From NCBI GenBank assembly GCA_025964115.1, contig JAOPZM010000037.1, positions 1 through 34,835 of the forward strand: a stretch of DNA of 34,835 bases, written 5' to 3'. This stretch comes from Solirubrobacterales bacterium (GTDB taxonomy: Bacteria > Actinomycetota > Thermoleophilia > Solirubrobacterales > Solirubrobacteraceae). Each line of letters begins with the position of its first letter. Position 1 is the first letter of the stretch. This document shows, piece after piece, positions 26,986 through 34,677 of the stretch. A model generated the notes under the pieces. The model had not been told where the DNA came from and did no database searches. It saw only the letters and a list, made by a program, of their open reading frames with translations. A program made the translations under genes and the position numbers.

Positions 26986-27006
26986 CGGGGCGCCGCGATG
27001 CGTCAG
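26982..27006. terminator. Inverted repeat spanning two convergent stop codons
   Basis: CTGACG (26982-26987) and CGTCAG (27001-27006) form a perfect 6-bp stem with a 13-base loop. Each arm contains the TGA stop of one of the two converging genes (GH15 plus strand, Nudix minus strand). It may work as a short two-way terminator, but there is no T-run and the stem is modest. Confidence 0.3.
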
Positions 27007-27632
27007 TAACCGGGCTCGCCGGGCAGCAGGATGCGGGCCACCTCGCCCTCGAGCACGACCTTCGGCTCCACCGGCTGCACCTCGCGTCGGCGGGCGTAGG
27101 CGAGCAGCTCCTGCACCGAGTCGAAGCCACCCAGCTGTTCGAGGTGCTTGATCGTCGGAAACACCAACGAGATCTCGCCCGCCTGGTAGGCACGGAGGGC
27201 GTCCAGGGGACGGAACCAGCCGAGGTCGACGCACTCCTCGCCGTCGATCCGCGGCTCCTGTCCGTCGGGCAGGCAGGCGAGGAAGAAGTGCGTGTCGAAG
27301 CGGATCTGGACCGCGGCCGGCGTGATCCAGCGTGAGAACTTGACGAGCTCGGCTGGGTCGCCGAGCTCGATTGCCGCCTCCTCGTGCAGCTCGCGGACGG
27401 CCGCGGCGCGGTGGGCATCGTCGCCGTCGCCCTCGTCGGCGTCGACGGCGCCTCCGGGGAACACCCACACGCCGCCCATGAATCGGGCCTGCGGCGTGCG
27501 CCTGACGAGCAGCACCTCGAGGTCCTTCTCGCCGCCTCGCAGCAGGATCACCGTGGCGGCCTGACGGGGGCGCGTGGGCGGCCCCGGGTTGTAATCCTCA
27601 CCGGGGCCCGGGCGTTCGCTCTCCTCGCGCAT
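27003..27632 (-). CDS. Nudix hydrolase
   Basis: The 209-residue protein is a Nudix-fold pyrophosphohydrolase, a family that hydrolyses nucleoside diphosphates linked to another group. The Nudix box runs from G61 (GGAVDADE) to REL-HEE (R80, E81, E84, E85). It departs from the consensus Gx5Ex7REUxEExGU by about five extra residues between E67 and R80 and by Ala in place of the final Gly. WVFPGGAV and the later WITP and FDTHFFLA stretches resemble NUDT19/CoA-diphosphatase-like members. The ATG at 27632 is chosen because AAAGGA lies 5 bp upstream; for the ATG two codons earlier the same sequence would touch the start codon. It is divergent from rubredoxin with a 39-bp gap. Confidence 0.85.
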   Translation of the reverse strand: MREESERPGPGEDYNPGPPTRPRQAATVILLRGGEKDLEVLLVRRTPQARFMGGVWVFPGGAVDADEGDGDDAHRAAAVRELHEEAAIELGDPAELVKFSRWITPAAVQIRFDTHFFLACLPDGQEPRIDGEECVDLGWFRPLDALRAYQAGEISLVFPTIKHLEQLGGFDSVQELLAYARRREVQPVEPKVVLEGEVARILLPGEPGY

Positions 27633-27658
27633 GCTCATCCTTTGACCCTACAGGCAGG

Positions 27659-27664
27659 TAATCT
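27659..27664 (+). promoter_or_regulatory. Possible -10 element giving a leaderless rubredoxin mRNA
   Basis: TAATCT matches the -10 consensus at four of six positions and ends 7 bp before the ATG at 27672, which lacks a proper Shine-Dalgarno. This is the typical spacing for leaderless actinobacterial transcripts. A TTGACC at 27642-27647 is too close (11 bp) to serve as its -35. Confidence 0.35.
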
Positions 27665-27671
27665 TCTCCGT

Positions 27672-27857
27672 ATGAGCGCCACCACCAAGACCCTGCAACG
27701 CTGGATCTGCGAGTCCTGCGGCTATATCTACGACCCCGATGACGGCGACCCGGACGGCGGCATTCCGACGGGTACCGCGTTCGAGGACATCCCCGACACC
27801 TGGTTCTGCCCGGTGTGCGGAGCGCGCAAGCGCGATTTCGTCCCGTACGAAGACTGA
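27672..27857 (+). CDS. Rubredoxin
   Basis: The 61-residue protein has the two rubredoxin cysteine knuckles, CESCGY at residues 13-18 and CPVCGA near 46-51, which hold a single iron. [20 protein letters not shown] between them is the usual loop. It is a small cytoplasmic electron carrier, typically serving alkane or fatty-acid hydroxylases or oxygen/peroxide defence. No hydroxylase or rubredoxin reductase is visible nearby. The start at 27672 gives a standard rubredoxin length. No strong ribosome site is present, and the -10-like TAATCT suggests a leaderless message. bioA begins 26 bp after the stop. Confidence 0.95.
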   Translation: MSATTKTLQRWICESCGYIYDPDDGDPDGGIPTGTAFEDIPDTWFCPVCGARKRDFVPYED

Positions 27858-27883
27858 GCGCCCGTGCGCGCCTCCGCGCTCGC

Positions 27884-29179
27884 TTGAATCCCGATCCCGT
27901 CTGGGAGGCGCTGCTCGCGCTCGACCGTGGGCGGGTCTGGCATCCCTATGGGGCGCTGCCGGCGCCGGTTCCGCCGCTGCCCGTCGTCTCCGCCGAGGGC
28001 GTACGGCTGAGGCTGGCCGACGGGCGCGAGCTGATCGACGGCATGGCCTCGTGGTGGTGCGCCATCCACGGCTACCGCCATCCGGCGCTCGACCGCGCGG
28101 TGACGGAGCAGCTGCAGAGCATGGCCCATGTGATGTTCGGCGGGCTGACCCACGAGCCGGGCATCCGCCTCGCCGAGCGGCTCACGGAGCTCGCTCCGCG
28201 TCGCCTCGAGAAGGTGTTCTTCGCCGACTCGGGATCGGTGTCGGTCGAGGTCGCGATCAAGATGTGCCTGCAGTTCCAGCGGGCCGCGGGTAGGCGAGAT
28301 CGCCGGCGGCTGCTGACCGTTCGGGGCGGTTACCACGGCGACACGTTCGGGGCGATGGCGGTGTGCGATCCCGTCGGCGGGATGCACAGCCTGTTCACCG
28401 GGGTGCTCCCTGAGCACGTCTTCGCCGAGCGGCCTCCCGACGGCTTCGAGGCACCGCTGGACGAGGGCTGGGCCGCGCGGCTGAGCGCGCTGGTCGCCGA
28501 GCACGCGCACGAACTGGCCGCGGTGATCGTCGAGCCGGTCGTGCAGGGCGCGGGAGGGATGCGCTTTCACTCTCCCGAGTGCGTCGCCCTGCTCAGGGCG
28601 CTGTGCGACGAGCACGGCCTGCTCCTGGTGCTTGACGAGATCGCCACCGGCTTCGGACGCACCGGCCAGATGTTCGCCTGCGAGCACGCCGGCGTCACAC
28701 CCGACGTCATGTGCGTGGGCAAGGCGCTGACCGGCGGGTACATGACGCTTGCCGCGACGCTCTGCACCGCGGAGGTGGCCGAGACGATCTCGCGCGGCGA
28801 GGGCGGGGGCCTGATGCACGGCCCGACGTTCATGGCCAACCCGCTCGCGTGCTCGGTCGCGCTCGCCTCGCTCGATCTGCTCGACGGCCTCGGGTGGCGC
28901 GTCCGCGTGGCCGAGATCGAGGCGGGACTGCGTACGGGCCTCGAGCCGGCGCGGGCGCTCGCCGGCGTTTCCGACGTCCGCGTGCTAGGCGCGATCGGCG
29001 TCGTGCAGCTGGAGCGCGAGGTCGACATGGCCGCTGCCACGACGATCGCCGTCGAGCACGGGGTGTGGCTTCGCCCCTTCCGCGACCTGGTCTACACGAT
29101 GCCGCCCTATGTCATCGACGCAGGCGATCTCGCGCGCGTGACCGAGGCCATCGTCGATGTCGCGCGCATGTCAGGCTGA
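27884..29179 (+). CDS. bioA: Adenosylmethionine-8-amino-7-oxononanoate aminotransferase
   Basis: BioA makes 7,8-diaminononanoate in biotin synthesis, using S-adenosylmethionine as amino donor. The protein (about 431 residues from the TTG start) has the BioA hallmarks RVWHPYG near the start, [18 protein letters not shown], and [13 protein letters not shown]. The [16 protein letters not shown] segment and the PLP lysine K280 in [12 protein letters not shown] are also present; WWCAIHGY and [12 protein letters not shown] distinguish it from other class III aminotransferases. The start is uncertain. TTG at 27884 follows the rubredoxin stop and puts the first conserved residues at the right distance, but has no ribosome site. 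A GTG at 27815, inside rubredoxin, would add 23 basic residues. It converges on the minus-strand bioD/F/B genes. Confidence 0.93.
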   Translation: MNPDPVWEALLALDRGRVWHPYGALPAPVPPLPVVSAEGVRLRLADGRELIDGMASWWCAIHGYRHPALDRAVTEQLQSMAHVMFGGLTHEPGIRLAERLTELAPRRLEKVFFADSGSVSVEVAIKMCLQFQRAAGRRDRRRLLTVRGGYHGDTFGAMAVCDPVGGMHSLFTGVLPEHVFAERPPDGFEAPLDEGWAARLSALVAEHAHELAAVIVEPVVQGAGGMRFHSPECVALLRALCDEHGLLLVLDEIATGFGRTGQMFACEHAGVTPDVMCVGKALTGGYMTLAATLCTAEVAETISRGEGGGLMHGPTFMANPLACSVALASLDLLDGLGWRVRVAEIEAGLRTGLEPARALAGVSDVRVLGAIGVVQLEREVDMAAATTIAVEHGVWLRPFRDLVYTMPPYVIDAGDLARVTEAIVDVARMSG

Positions 29180-29196
29180 ATCGCCTCATCACCCAG

Positions 29197-29382
29197 ATGG
29201 CCCCGGGCTCACTGCAGGGCCTGCAGCTCGTCGTCGGCGACATCGAGGCGGCCCGAGATGAGCTGCTCGAGCGTGGTGTGGAGGTCGGCGACGTCCAGAT
29301 CTTCCCCTGGGGCTCCTTCGTCTTCTTCAGCGACCCCGATGGCAACGGCTGGGCCGTCCAGCAGGTGCCGGCTCGCGACTAA
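29197..29382 (+). pseudogene. C-terminal fragment of a glyoxalase-fold (VOC) protein
   Basis: The frame encodes 61 residues beginning MAPGSLQGLQLVVGDIEAAR and ending FFSDPDGNGWAVQQVPARD. This is the second half of a VOC/glyoxalase-like domain: the second repeat with its metal-ligand region FSDPDGNGW. Full members are about 120-130 residues and begin with another beta-alpha-beta-beta-beta repeat, which is missing here; bioA occupies the space upstream. There is no clear ribosome site. It is probably a decayed gene left by rearrangement, though a short translated single-repeat protein cannot be excluded. Its stop overlaps the stop of the convergent bioD by 4 bp. Confidence 0.6.
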
Positions 29383-30074
29383 CCGACCGCCGTCTCCAGC
29401 CAGCGGTGCCAGGGCAGCGCCCGGCCGGCACGCGCGAGCGCGCTCGGGTCAGGGCCGGCGACTGCCGGGAGCCCGGCGACCTCGACCCCGCCCATGCGCG
29501 CGATCGCCTCGCGGTTCGATGCCTCGAGGTCCGACGGCTCCGACGGCTCCGACGGCCATGGCGTCATCACAACCGCAAGTACCTGCAGGCCGGCGGCACG
29601 CGCAGCGAGCAGCGTCAGCAGCGAGTGGTTGATCGTCCCGAGGCCGGGTCTGGCGGCGATCAGCACGGGCAGCCCGAGCGCGACGGCGAGATCGCACACG
29701 GTGTAGTCGCGCGCAAGGGGCGAGAGCAGCCCGCCGGCACCCTCCACGATCACAAGGCCCTGCTCGCCCGCGGCGCGGGCGGCCCGCTCGAGCGCCTCGG
29801 GCTCGACGTGCTCGCCCGCCAGCTCGGCCGCGAGCTGCGGAGACACGGCCGGCCCGTAGCGCAGCGGCGCGACCTGCTCGGGGCTCAGGCCGCTCACCGT
29901 GGCGAGCAGCTCATGGTCCGGCGGCCATCGTCCCCGCGGCTCGTCGAGCCCCGTCACGGCGGGCTTGTGCGCCCTCACCGGCTCGCCGGCCTCGGCCACC
30001 GCGGCGATCAGCGCCACCGCAACGACGGTCTTGCCGGCGCCCGTATCCGTGCCGGTTACGAACAGTCCTCGCAT
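29379..30074 (-). CDS. bioD: Dethiobiotin synthase
   Basis: BioD closes the ureido ring of dethiobiotin from diaminononanoate, CO2 and ATP. The 231-residue protein has the P-loop GTDTGAGKT at residues 8-16, the KPAVTG substrate motif from K37, and EGAGGLLSPL for metal/ATP binding, followed by VLIAARPGLGTINHSLLT. The ATG has no evident ribosome site and lies 42 bp after the bioF stop. A Ser-Glu-Pro repeat (PSEPSEPSD) encoded by three exact copies of a 9-bp unit sits in the surface loop after VVMTPW. It is the last gene of the minus-strand bio operon and converges with the VOC fragment. Confidence 0.94.
   Translation of the reverse strand: MRGLFVTGTDTGAGKTVVAVALIAAVAEAGEPVRAHKPAVTGLDEPRGRWPPDHELLATVSGLSPEQVAPLRYGPAVSPQLAAELAGEHVEPEALERAARAAGEQGLVIVEGAGGLLSPLARDYTVCDLAVALGLPVLIAARPGLGTINHSLLTLLAARAAGLQVLAVVMTPWPSEPSEPSDLEASNREAIARMGGVEVAGLPAVAGPDPSALARAGRALPWHRWLETAVG
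29530..29556. repeat. Three tandem copies of a 9-bp unit inside bioD
   Basis: TCCGACGGC occurs three times in a row. On the coding strand it gives the in-frame peptide repeat Pro-Ser-Glu in BioD. The unit keeps the frame, so copy-number changes would be tolerated. Confidence 0.8.
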
Positions 30075-30116
30075 GATCGCCCGGAGTGGCGGCTGGCCTG
30101 AGCGGAGGGCGGCCGT

Positions 30117-31544
30117 CTAGGCCGCGCGGGCCGCGGCGTGGTCGCGCTCGAAGTCGAACGGCGCCTCGGCTCCCTCGGGCCGCAGCGAGCCGCCCGCAGG
30201 GGGCTGCTCCTCCCGAGCGCCGCCTTCGAGCTCTCCATCGAACGGAGCGCCCGCCGAAACCCGCTCGGCTGCTGCCATGACGCCGCGCGCCTCTGACATC
30301 GAAGGCTCCGCAGGCATCGGGGCGGTCGGCGACTGCACAGACTCGACGATTGGAGGACCCATGTCAGCCGGCTCCAACCCGAGTGCCCGTGCGGCCTCCC
30401 CGAAGACGCGCGCCGCGGAGCGCAGCTCGGCGGGGGTGTGCGACGCCATCGCTGTCAGGCGCAGCCGCGACGTGCCCGCCGGAACCGTGGGGGGGCGAAT
30501 GCCCTGCGCGAACACGCCTCCTTCGAGTGCCTTCTGGCAGAGGCTCATCGCCTCGCGCTCCTCGCCGACAACCAACGGGACGATCTGCATCTCGAGCTCG
30601 GCCACGGGAAAGCCCTCCTCGGCAAGCGCTTGACGCAGCACGCGGGAGTTGGAGCGCAGGCGCTCCACTCGATGGGGACGTTCCTGTAGGAGCTCGAGCG
30701 CGGCAAGTGCTCCCGCGACGGCCGGCGGTCCGGGCGCCGTCGAGAAGATCAGCGAGCGGGCCGTGTTGATCAGGTAGCGGATCATCTCCGCGCTGCCACA
30801 GGCATACGCGCCGTAGGAGCCGAGCGACTTGCCGAGCGTGCCGACGATCACGTCGACCTCACCCTCCAGGCCCGCCTCGGCGAGCGCTCCGCGGCCGTCG
30901 GGGCCGAGGCACCCGATCGCATGCGCCTCGTCAACGACGACCTGCGCCCCGGCCGCGCCCGCGAGTTCGACGATCTCCTCCAGCGGAGCGACATCGCCGT
31001 CCATCGAGAACACCGAGTCGGTGACGACCAGCTGGCGACCCTGCCCGTCGCGGCGCCCGCGGTGGTAGAGGCACCAATGCAGGTGCTCGACGTCACGGTG
31101 ACGGTAGACGACGACCTCGGCGCGAGACAGGCGGCAGCCGTCGACGATCGAGGCGTGGTTGAGCTCGTCGGAGAAGACCGTGTCGCCGCGTCCTGCGAGC
31201 GCGCCGATCACGCCGATGTTCGCCAGGTAGCCCGAGCCGAACAGCAGGCAGGCCTCGCTGCGCTGAAATGCCGCCAGCCGCTCCTCGAGCCGGCGATGGA
31301 TCGTCATCGTCCCCGACACCAGCCTGGAGGCCCCCGCGCCGACACCCCAGCGCATCGCCGCGTCCGCCGCCGCCTCCCGCACGCGTGGATGGTCGGCGAG
31401 GCCCAGGTAGTTGTTCGAGCACATCAGCATCACCGGCTTGCCCTCGAGCAGCACCGTCGGGCCCTGCGGTCCGCTGAGCAGGCGCAGCCGGCGCCCGAGA
31501 CCGAGTCGCTCCAGCTCTGCCAGGCGCGCTTCGATCTCGCTCAC
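30117..31544 (-). CDS. bioF: 8-amino-7-oxononanoate synthase with a C-terminal extension
   Basis: BioF condenses pimeloyl thioester with alanine. The 475-residue protein shows NNYLGLADHPRV, GASRLVSGTMTIHRRLE, H130 in DELNHASIVDG, D205 and H208 in VVDEAHAIG, and PLP lysine K239 in GTLGKSLGSYG, all at normal spacing. The catalytic domain ends near residue 390. The last ~85 residues are an unusual Pro/Glu/Ala-rich tail that repeats the motif APFD (GAPFDGELEGG and EAPFDFERDHA). The GTG start has a GGGGGA ribosome site 5 bp away. It lies 12 bp after bioB and 42 bp before bioD, so it is an operon member. A Kbl-type ligase is less likely given the bio context. Confidence 0.93.
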   Translation of the reverse strand: MSEIEARLAELERLGLGRRLRLLSGPQGPTVLLEGKPVMLMCSNNYLGLADHPRVREAAADAAMRWGVGAGASRLVSGTMTIHRRLEERLAAFQRSEACLLFGSGYLANIGVIGALAGRGDTVFSDELNHASIVDGCRLSRAEVVVYRHRDVEHLHWCLYHRGRRDGQGRQLVVTDSVFSMDGDVAPLEEIVELAGAAGAQVVVDEAHAIGCLGPDGRGALAEAGLEGEVDVIVGTLGKSLGSYGAYACGSAEMIRYLINTARSLIFSTAPGPPAVAGALAALELLQERPHRVERLRSNSRVLRQALAEEGFPVAELEMQIVPLVVGEEREAMSLCQKALEGGVFAQGIRPPTVPAGTSRLRLTAMASHTPAELRSAARVFGEAARALGLEPADMGPPIVESVQSPTAPMPAEPSMSEARGVMAAAERVSAGAPFDGELEGGAREEQPPAGGSLRPEGAEAPFDFERDHAAARAA

Positions 31545-31556
31545 GTGGTCCCCCTG

Positions 31557-32729
31557 CTACCCGACCGGGGTTGGGCGGGTGGTCTTGTTGACGGCGCCGT
31601 CGGGGCGTGGCGGCACCGAGCTCTTGGCCCGGTAGCGCAGCTGCGTCGAGGGGTCCCACAACCGTACGTTCAGATCGACGCCCTCCGACGGCGGGGGCCC
31701 CGTGAGGTGCTCCTGGACCACATCGGGCGTCTCACCCTCGAGCCAGCCGGAGCGATTGTCAGGCCGGGGGTTCTCGGCATTGTCCGGCTGGCGGGCAACG
31801 TTCAGCCCGAGCTCTTCGAACATGGCCCTGTCCGCCTCGGGCTCGTTGCCGAGCGTGGTCAGGAAGTTCCCCATCATCACGCCGTTGATGCCGGCCTTCA
31901 CCGCGAGCTGCTGGAGCTCGCCGAGGTTCTCCACGCGTCCGCCGCAGAGCCGGAAGAGCGCGCCGGGGAGGATCAGGCGGAAGATCGCGATCCACTTGAC
32001 CGCCTCCCACGGATCCATGTATTCGCGGTCGCCGAACTTGGTTCCCGGGCGCGGGTTGAGCATGTTGATCGGCACGCTCGTCGGGTCGATGGCGGCCAGC
32101 TCGAAGGCCATCTCGACTCGCTGCTCCCGCGTCTCCCCGAGGTTGAGTATTCCCCCGACGCAAGTCTCGAGCCCGGACTCGCGCACCGCCTGGATGGTGC
32201 GCAGCCGCCCCTGATAGCGGACGGTGCTGGTGACCTCGTCGTAGTAGCTCTCGGCGGTCTCGACGTTGTGGTGCACTCGCTGGATCCCGGCCTCCCTGAG
32301 CGCGGCGGCTCGCTCGGCCGACATGTGGCCGATCGACGCGCAGCGCTTCAGGTTGGTCTGCTCGGAGACCAGCCGCACGCCTTCGAGGTACTTCTCGAAG
32401 TCGCGCTTGGACAGACCCTGTCCCTGGGTGACCATGCAGAACCGGTGCGCGCCCGCGGCCTCGGCGGCTCGTGCATGCTCGAGGATCTGATCCGGCTCCA
32501 TCATCGCGTGCATCGGCGTCTCGGCGTCGGCGAAGCGCGACTGGGCGCAGAAGCCGCAGTCCTCGGCACAGCCGCCGGACTTGGCGTTCACCAGCGAGCA
32601 CATGTCGGTCGAGTCGGCGAACCGCTCGACCCGTGCTCGCCACGCACGCTGAATGAGAGCTTCGATCTGGGCGTGGTCCTCGATCTCGCCCAGCTCGAGC
32701 GCCTCCTCGCGTGTGATCAGCGGCTCCAT
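31557..32729 (-). CDS. bioB: Biotin synthase
   Basis: BioB is the radical-SAM enzyme that inserts sulphur into dethiobiotin. The 390-residue protein has the [4Fe-4S] motif CAEDCGFC (C54, C58, C61) and the [2Fe-2S] ligands C98, C130, C190 and R260, in the expected order. Conserved HHNVETAESYYDEV and NMLNPRPGT are present. The core ends near residue 311, and an extra C-terminal region of about 79 residues follows, containing SEGVDLNVRLWDPSTQLRYR. The ATG at 32729 gives numbering close to E. coli BioB; a GTG three codons upstream (32738) is an alternative. Neither has a clear ribosome site. It is first of the bioB-bioF-bioD series and lies 55 bp after the crotonase gene. Confidence 0.95.
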   Translation of the reverse strand: MEPLITREEALELGEIEDHAQIEALIQRAWRARVERFADSTDMCSLVNAKSGGCAEDCGFCAQSRFADAETPMHAMMEPDQILEHARAAEAAGAHRFCMVTQGQGLSKRDFEKYLEGVRLVSEQTNLKRCASIGHMSAERAAALREAGIQRVHHNVETAESYYDEVTSTVRYQGRLRTIQAVRESGLETCVGGILNLGETREQRVEMAFELAAIDPTSVPINMLNPRPGTKFGDREYMDPWEAVKWIAIFRLILPGALFRLCGGRVENLGELQQLAVKAGINGVMMGNFLTTLGNEPEADRAMFEELGLNVARQPDNAENPRPDNRSGWLEGETPDVVQEHLTGPPPSEGVDLNVRLWDPSTQLRYRAKSSVPPRPDGAVNKTTRPTPVG

Positions 32730-32784
32730 GTCCGGCACGTTAGGCGGCGGGCCGGACGGCTGGATGCGGCGCGATGGACGGTCG

Positions 32785-33612
32785 CTAACGTCCCCGCCAC
32801 CTGGGCGGGCGTTTCTCGGCGAAGGCGCGCATGCCCTCGCGCATGTCCTCCGAGGCGAATGAATCCCGACGCAGCTTGATTAGCTCCTCCTCGACCTTTT
32901 CCCGGAGTGTCCCCTCCGCCCGCAGCAGCTCCGCGATCACGCGCTTGTTCCCGGCCTGCGAGAGCGGAGCGTTCCCGGCGAGCTCGGCGGCCAGCTCGAG
33001 CGTTAGCCCCTCGAGCTCCGTGGCGCTCGCGACGCGGTTGACCAGGCCCCACGAGAGGGCCGTCTGTGCATCCACATAGCGCCCGAGCAGGAACAGCTCG
33101 CGGGTGCGCGATGCGCCGATCGCATCGAGGAAGCGCCGGAGACCGGTGTGGGAGTAGACGAGCCCAAGCTTCGCCGGGGGCATGCCGAGCTTGATCTGAT
33201 CCTGGGCGATGCGCAGGTCGCAGGCAAGCGCGAGCTCGAGCCCTCCGCCGATCGTATGGCCAGGAAGCGTGGCGAGCGTGGGATAGGGAAACGCCTCGAG
33301 CGCGTCGATCGCTTCGGTGAAGGGATGTGCGACAAGCTGCTCGGCACGCTCCTCGAACTCCGCTTCGGGAATCTCGCCGATGTCGTAGCCCGCGGAGAAC
33401 ATCCCGTGGGCTCCGGTGACGACCAGGCAACGCGTCTTGGACTGCGCGGAGGACAGCTCGTCGAGCGTGGCGGTGATCGCGTCGAGGATCGGGTGGTCGA
33501 GCGCGTTGCGCTTGGCCGGGTTCGAGATCGTCAGCCGGACGACGCTCGGGGCGGGCTCGTCGACAAGCAGCTTGCCGTCGGCTAGCTCACGGGTTGCAGC
33601 GCTGGAGGACAC
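32785..33612 (-). CDS. Crotonase-family enzyme, methylmalonyl-CoA decarboxylase-like
   Basis: The 275-residue protein has the crotonase fold: NPAKRNALD near residue 31, the CoA/oxyanion segment FSAGYDIGEIP (72-82), and GHTIGGGLELALACDLRI (118-135). In true enoyl-CoA hydratases two glutamates catalyse hydration. Here the first is replaced by P146 (GMPPAKLGLVYS) and the second is kept as E172. The pattern KLGLVY with Y153, and the C-terminal SEDMREGMRAFAEKRPP, resemble E. coli methylmalonyl-CoA decarboxylase (YgfG), whose active site has a tyrosine at this position. So decarboxylation of a malonyl-type CoA thioester is more likely than hydration. The start is GTG without a ribosome site. It sits between a biotin carrier protein and bioB on the same strand. 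Confidence 0.8.
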   Translation of the reverse strand: MSSSAATRELADGKLLVDEPAPSVVRLTISNPAKRNALDHPILDAITATLDELSSAQSKTRCLVVTGAHGMFSAGYDIGEIPEAEFEERAEQLVAHPFTEAIDALEAFPYPTLATLPGHTIGGGLELALACDLRIAQDQIKLGMPPAKLGLVYSHTGLRRFLDAIGASRTRELFLLGRYVDAQTALSWGLVNRVASATELEGLTLELAAELAGNAPLSQAGNKRVIAELLRAEGTLREKVEEELIKLRRDSFASEDMREGMRAFAEKRPPRWRGR

Positions 33613-33658
33613 GCGCGGACAGGCTAGCCGAGCGCCGCCCGGCGCGCCCGCGGCCGGC

Positions 33659-33871
33659 TTACTCCAGCACGACGAGCGGGTCGCCCTCGCTGACCGCCTG
33701 GCCCTCGGTGCAGACGATCTCCGTGACCGTGCCCCCGTCCTCGGCCTCGACCGGCATCTCCATCTTCATCGACTCGAGGATCGCCACCGTGTCGCCCTCC
33801 TCGATGGCATCGCCCACCGCGCACTCGATTTTCCATACCGTGCCCGTGATATGGGCCTCCACCACAGCCAT
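33659..33871 (-). CDS. Stand-alone biotinylated carrier mini-protein (TB7.3-like)
   Basis: The 70-residue protein is a single biotinyl domain with the attachment sequence ESMKMEM; K36 is the biotinylated lysine. It closely resembles the ~71-residue mycobacterial biotinylated protein TB7.3 (LESMKMEIPV followed by AGTVSKV). It is too short to be the C-terminus of a broken carboxylase. The ATG at 33871 is fixed by a very good ribosome site (GGAGG, 5-bp spacing); a longer in-frame start upstream is rejected. It would carry carboxybiotin for an acyl-CoA carboxylase, though no carboxylase subunits are in view. It is the first gene of the minus-strand run leading into the biotin synthesis genes. Confidence 0.92.
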   Translation of the reverse strand: MAVVEAHITGTVWKIECAVGDAIEEGDTVAILESMKMEMPVEAEDGGTVTEIVCTEGQAVSEGDPLVVLE

Positions 33872-33933
33872 CTCAGCCTCCAAACGCCGATCGCCGGACG
33901 CCCGGGACAATAGCCGCCGGCCCCGACCGATCC

Positions 33934-34677
33934 ATGACGGCGGACACGCTCATCATCGTCGCTGCCTACAACGAGGCGCAGCGCATCGGAGAGACCCTGG
34001 ATGGCCTGGCCGGGGCCTTTCCGGGCGCGCCGGTATGGGTCGCCGACGACGGCTCCACCGATCGCACGCCCCAGATCGCGCGGGCGGCAGGGGCGCGGGT
34101 CGTGCGCAGCGAGCGGGTGATCGGCAAGGGAGGCGCCGTGACTGACGCCGCCCGGGACGCTATGCGGCACGCCCTCGGGGACCCCCGCGAGGCCGGGGGC
34201 CAGGATCGCGCGATCGGCGACGGCCCGGTGTTCCTTCTCTGTGACGGCGACCTCGGCTCCTCGGCGGGGCGGCTCCTGCCGCTCGTGGCGGCGGTTCGCA
34301 GTGGTGAGACGGACCTCGCGGTCGCCGCCTTCGCGCGGCGCGTGGGAGGCGGGCTGGGGGTGGCGGTCGGCTTCGCCCGCTGGGCGATCCGCCGGCGCTG
34401 CGGCCTGAGAACCACGGCGCCGATCTCCGGGCAGAGGGCGCTCACCACGCGCGTGCTGCGGGACGTACTGCCGTTCGCGCCCGACTTCGGGATGGAGGTT
34501 GGCATGACGATCGACGCCGTGCGAGCAGGGCATCGCGTGAGCGAGATCGAGCTGGACCTCGAGCACCGCGCGACGGGACGCACGCCCGCGGGCTTCATCC
34601 ATCGAGCCCGGCAGCTGCTCGATTTCTTACGGGTCTACGGTGCGCGGGGTGCCGCGTTAGGCTCGCGCTCCAGATGA
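33934..34677 (+). CDS. Family 2 glycosyltransferase
   Basis: The 247-residue GT-A enzyme has [13 protein letters not shown] (9-21), the nucleotide-binding [10 protein letters not shown], then VIGKGGAV, and the metal motif DGDLGS near residue 104. No membrane helices are evident, so it is a soluble or peripheral enzyme that uses a nucleotide-sugar donor. It resembles dolichyl-phosphate-type and glucosyl-3-phosphoglycerate-like transferases, but the acceptor is unknown. It overlaps glpK by 4 bp (ATGA), which hints at a glycerol-derived acceptor, though that is weak evidence. There is no clear ribosome site before the ATG; the divergent gap to the biotin carrier gene is 62 bp. Confidence 0.85.
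   Translation: MTADTLIIVAAYNEAQRIGETLDGLAGAFPGAPVWVADDGSTDRTPQIARAAGARVVRSERVIGKGGAVTDAARDAMRHALGDPREAGGQDRAIGDGPVFLLCDGDLGSSAGRLLPLVAAVRSGETDLAVAAFARRVGGGLGVAVGFARWAIRRRCGLRTTAPISGQRALTTRVLRDVLPFAPDFGMEVGMTIDAVRAGHRVSEIELDLEHRATGRTPAGFIHRARQLLDFLRVYGARGAALGSRSR

Noticed and set aside
30921-32879. Long plus-strand open frame opposite bioF and bioB
   Set aside because: Same effect; bioF and bioB on the minus strand are complete with catalytic residues.
33632-33645. GCGCC-GCCC-GGCGC stem between the biotin carrier and crotonase genes
   Set aside because: A 5-bp GC stem is expected by chance at this base composition, and it would interrupt an apparent operon.
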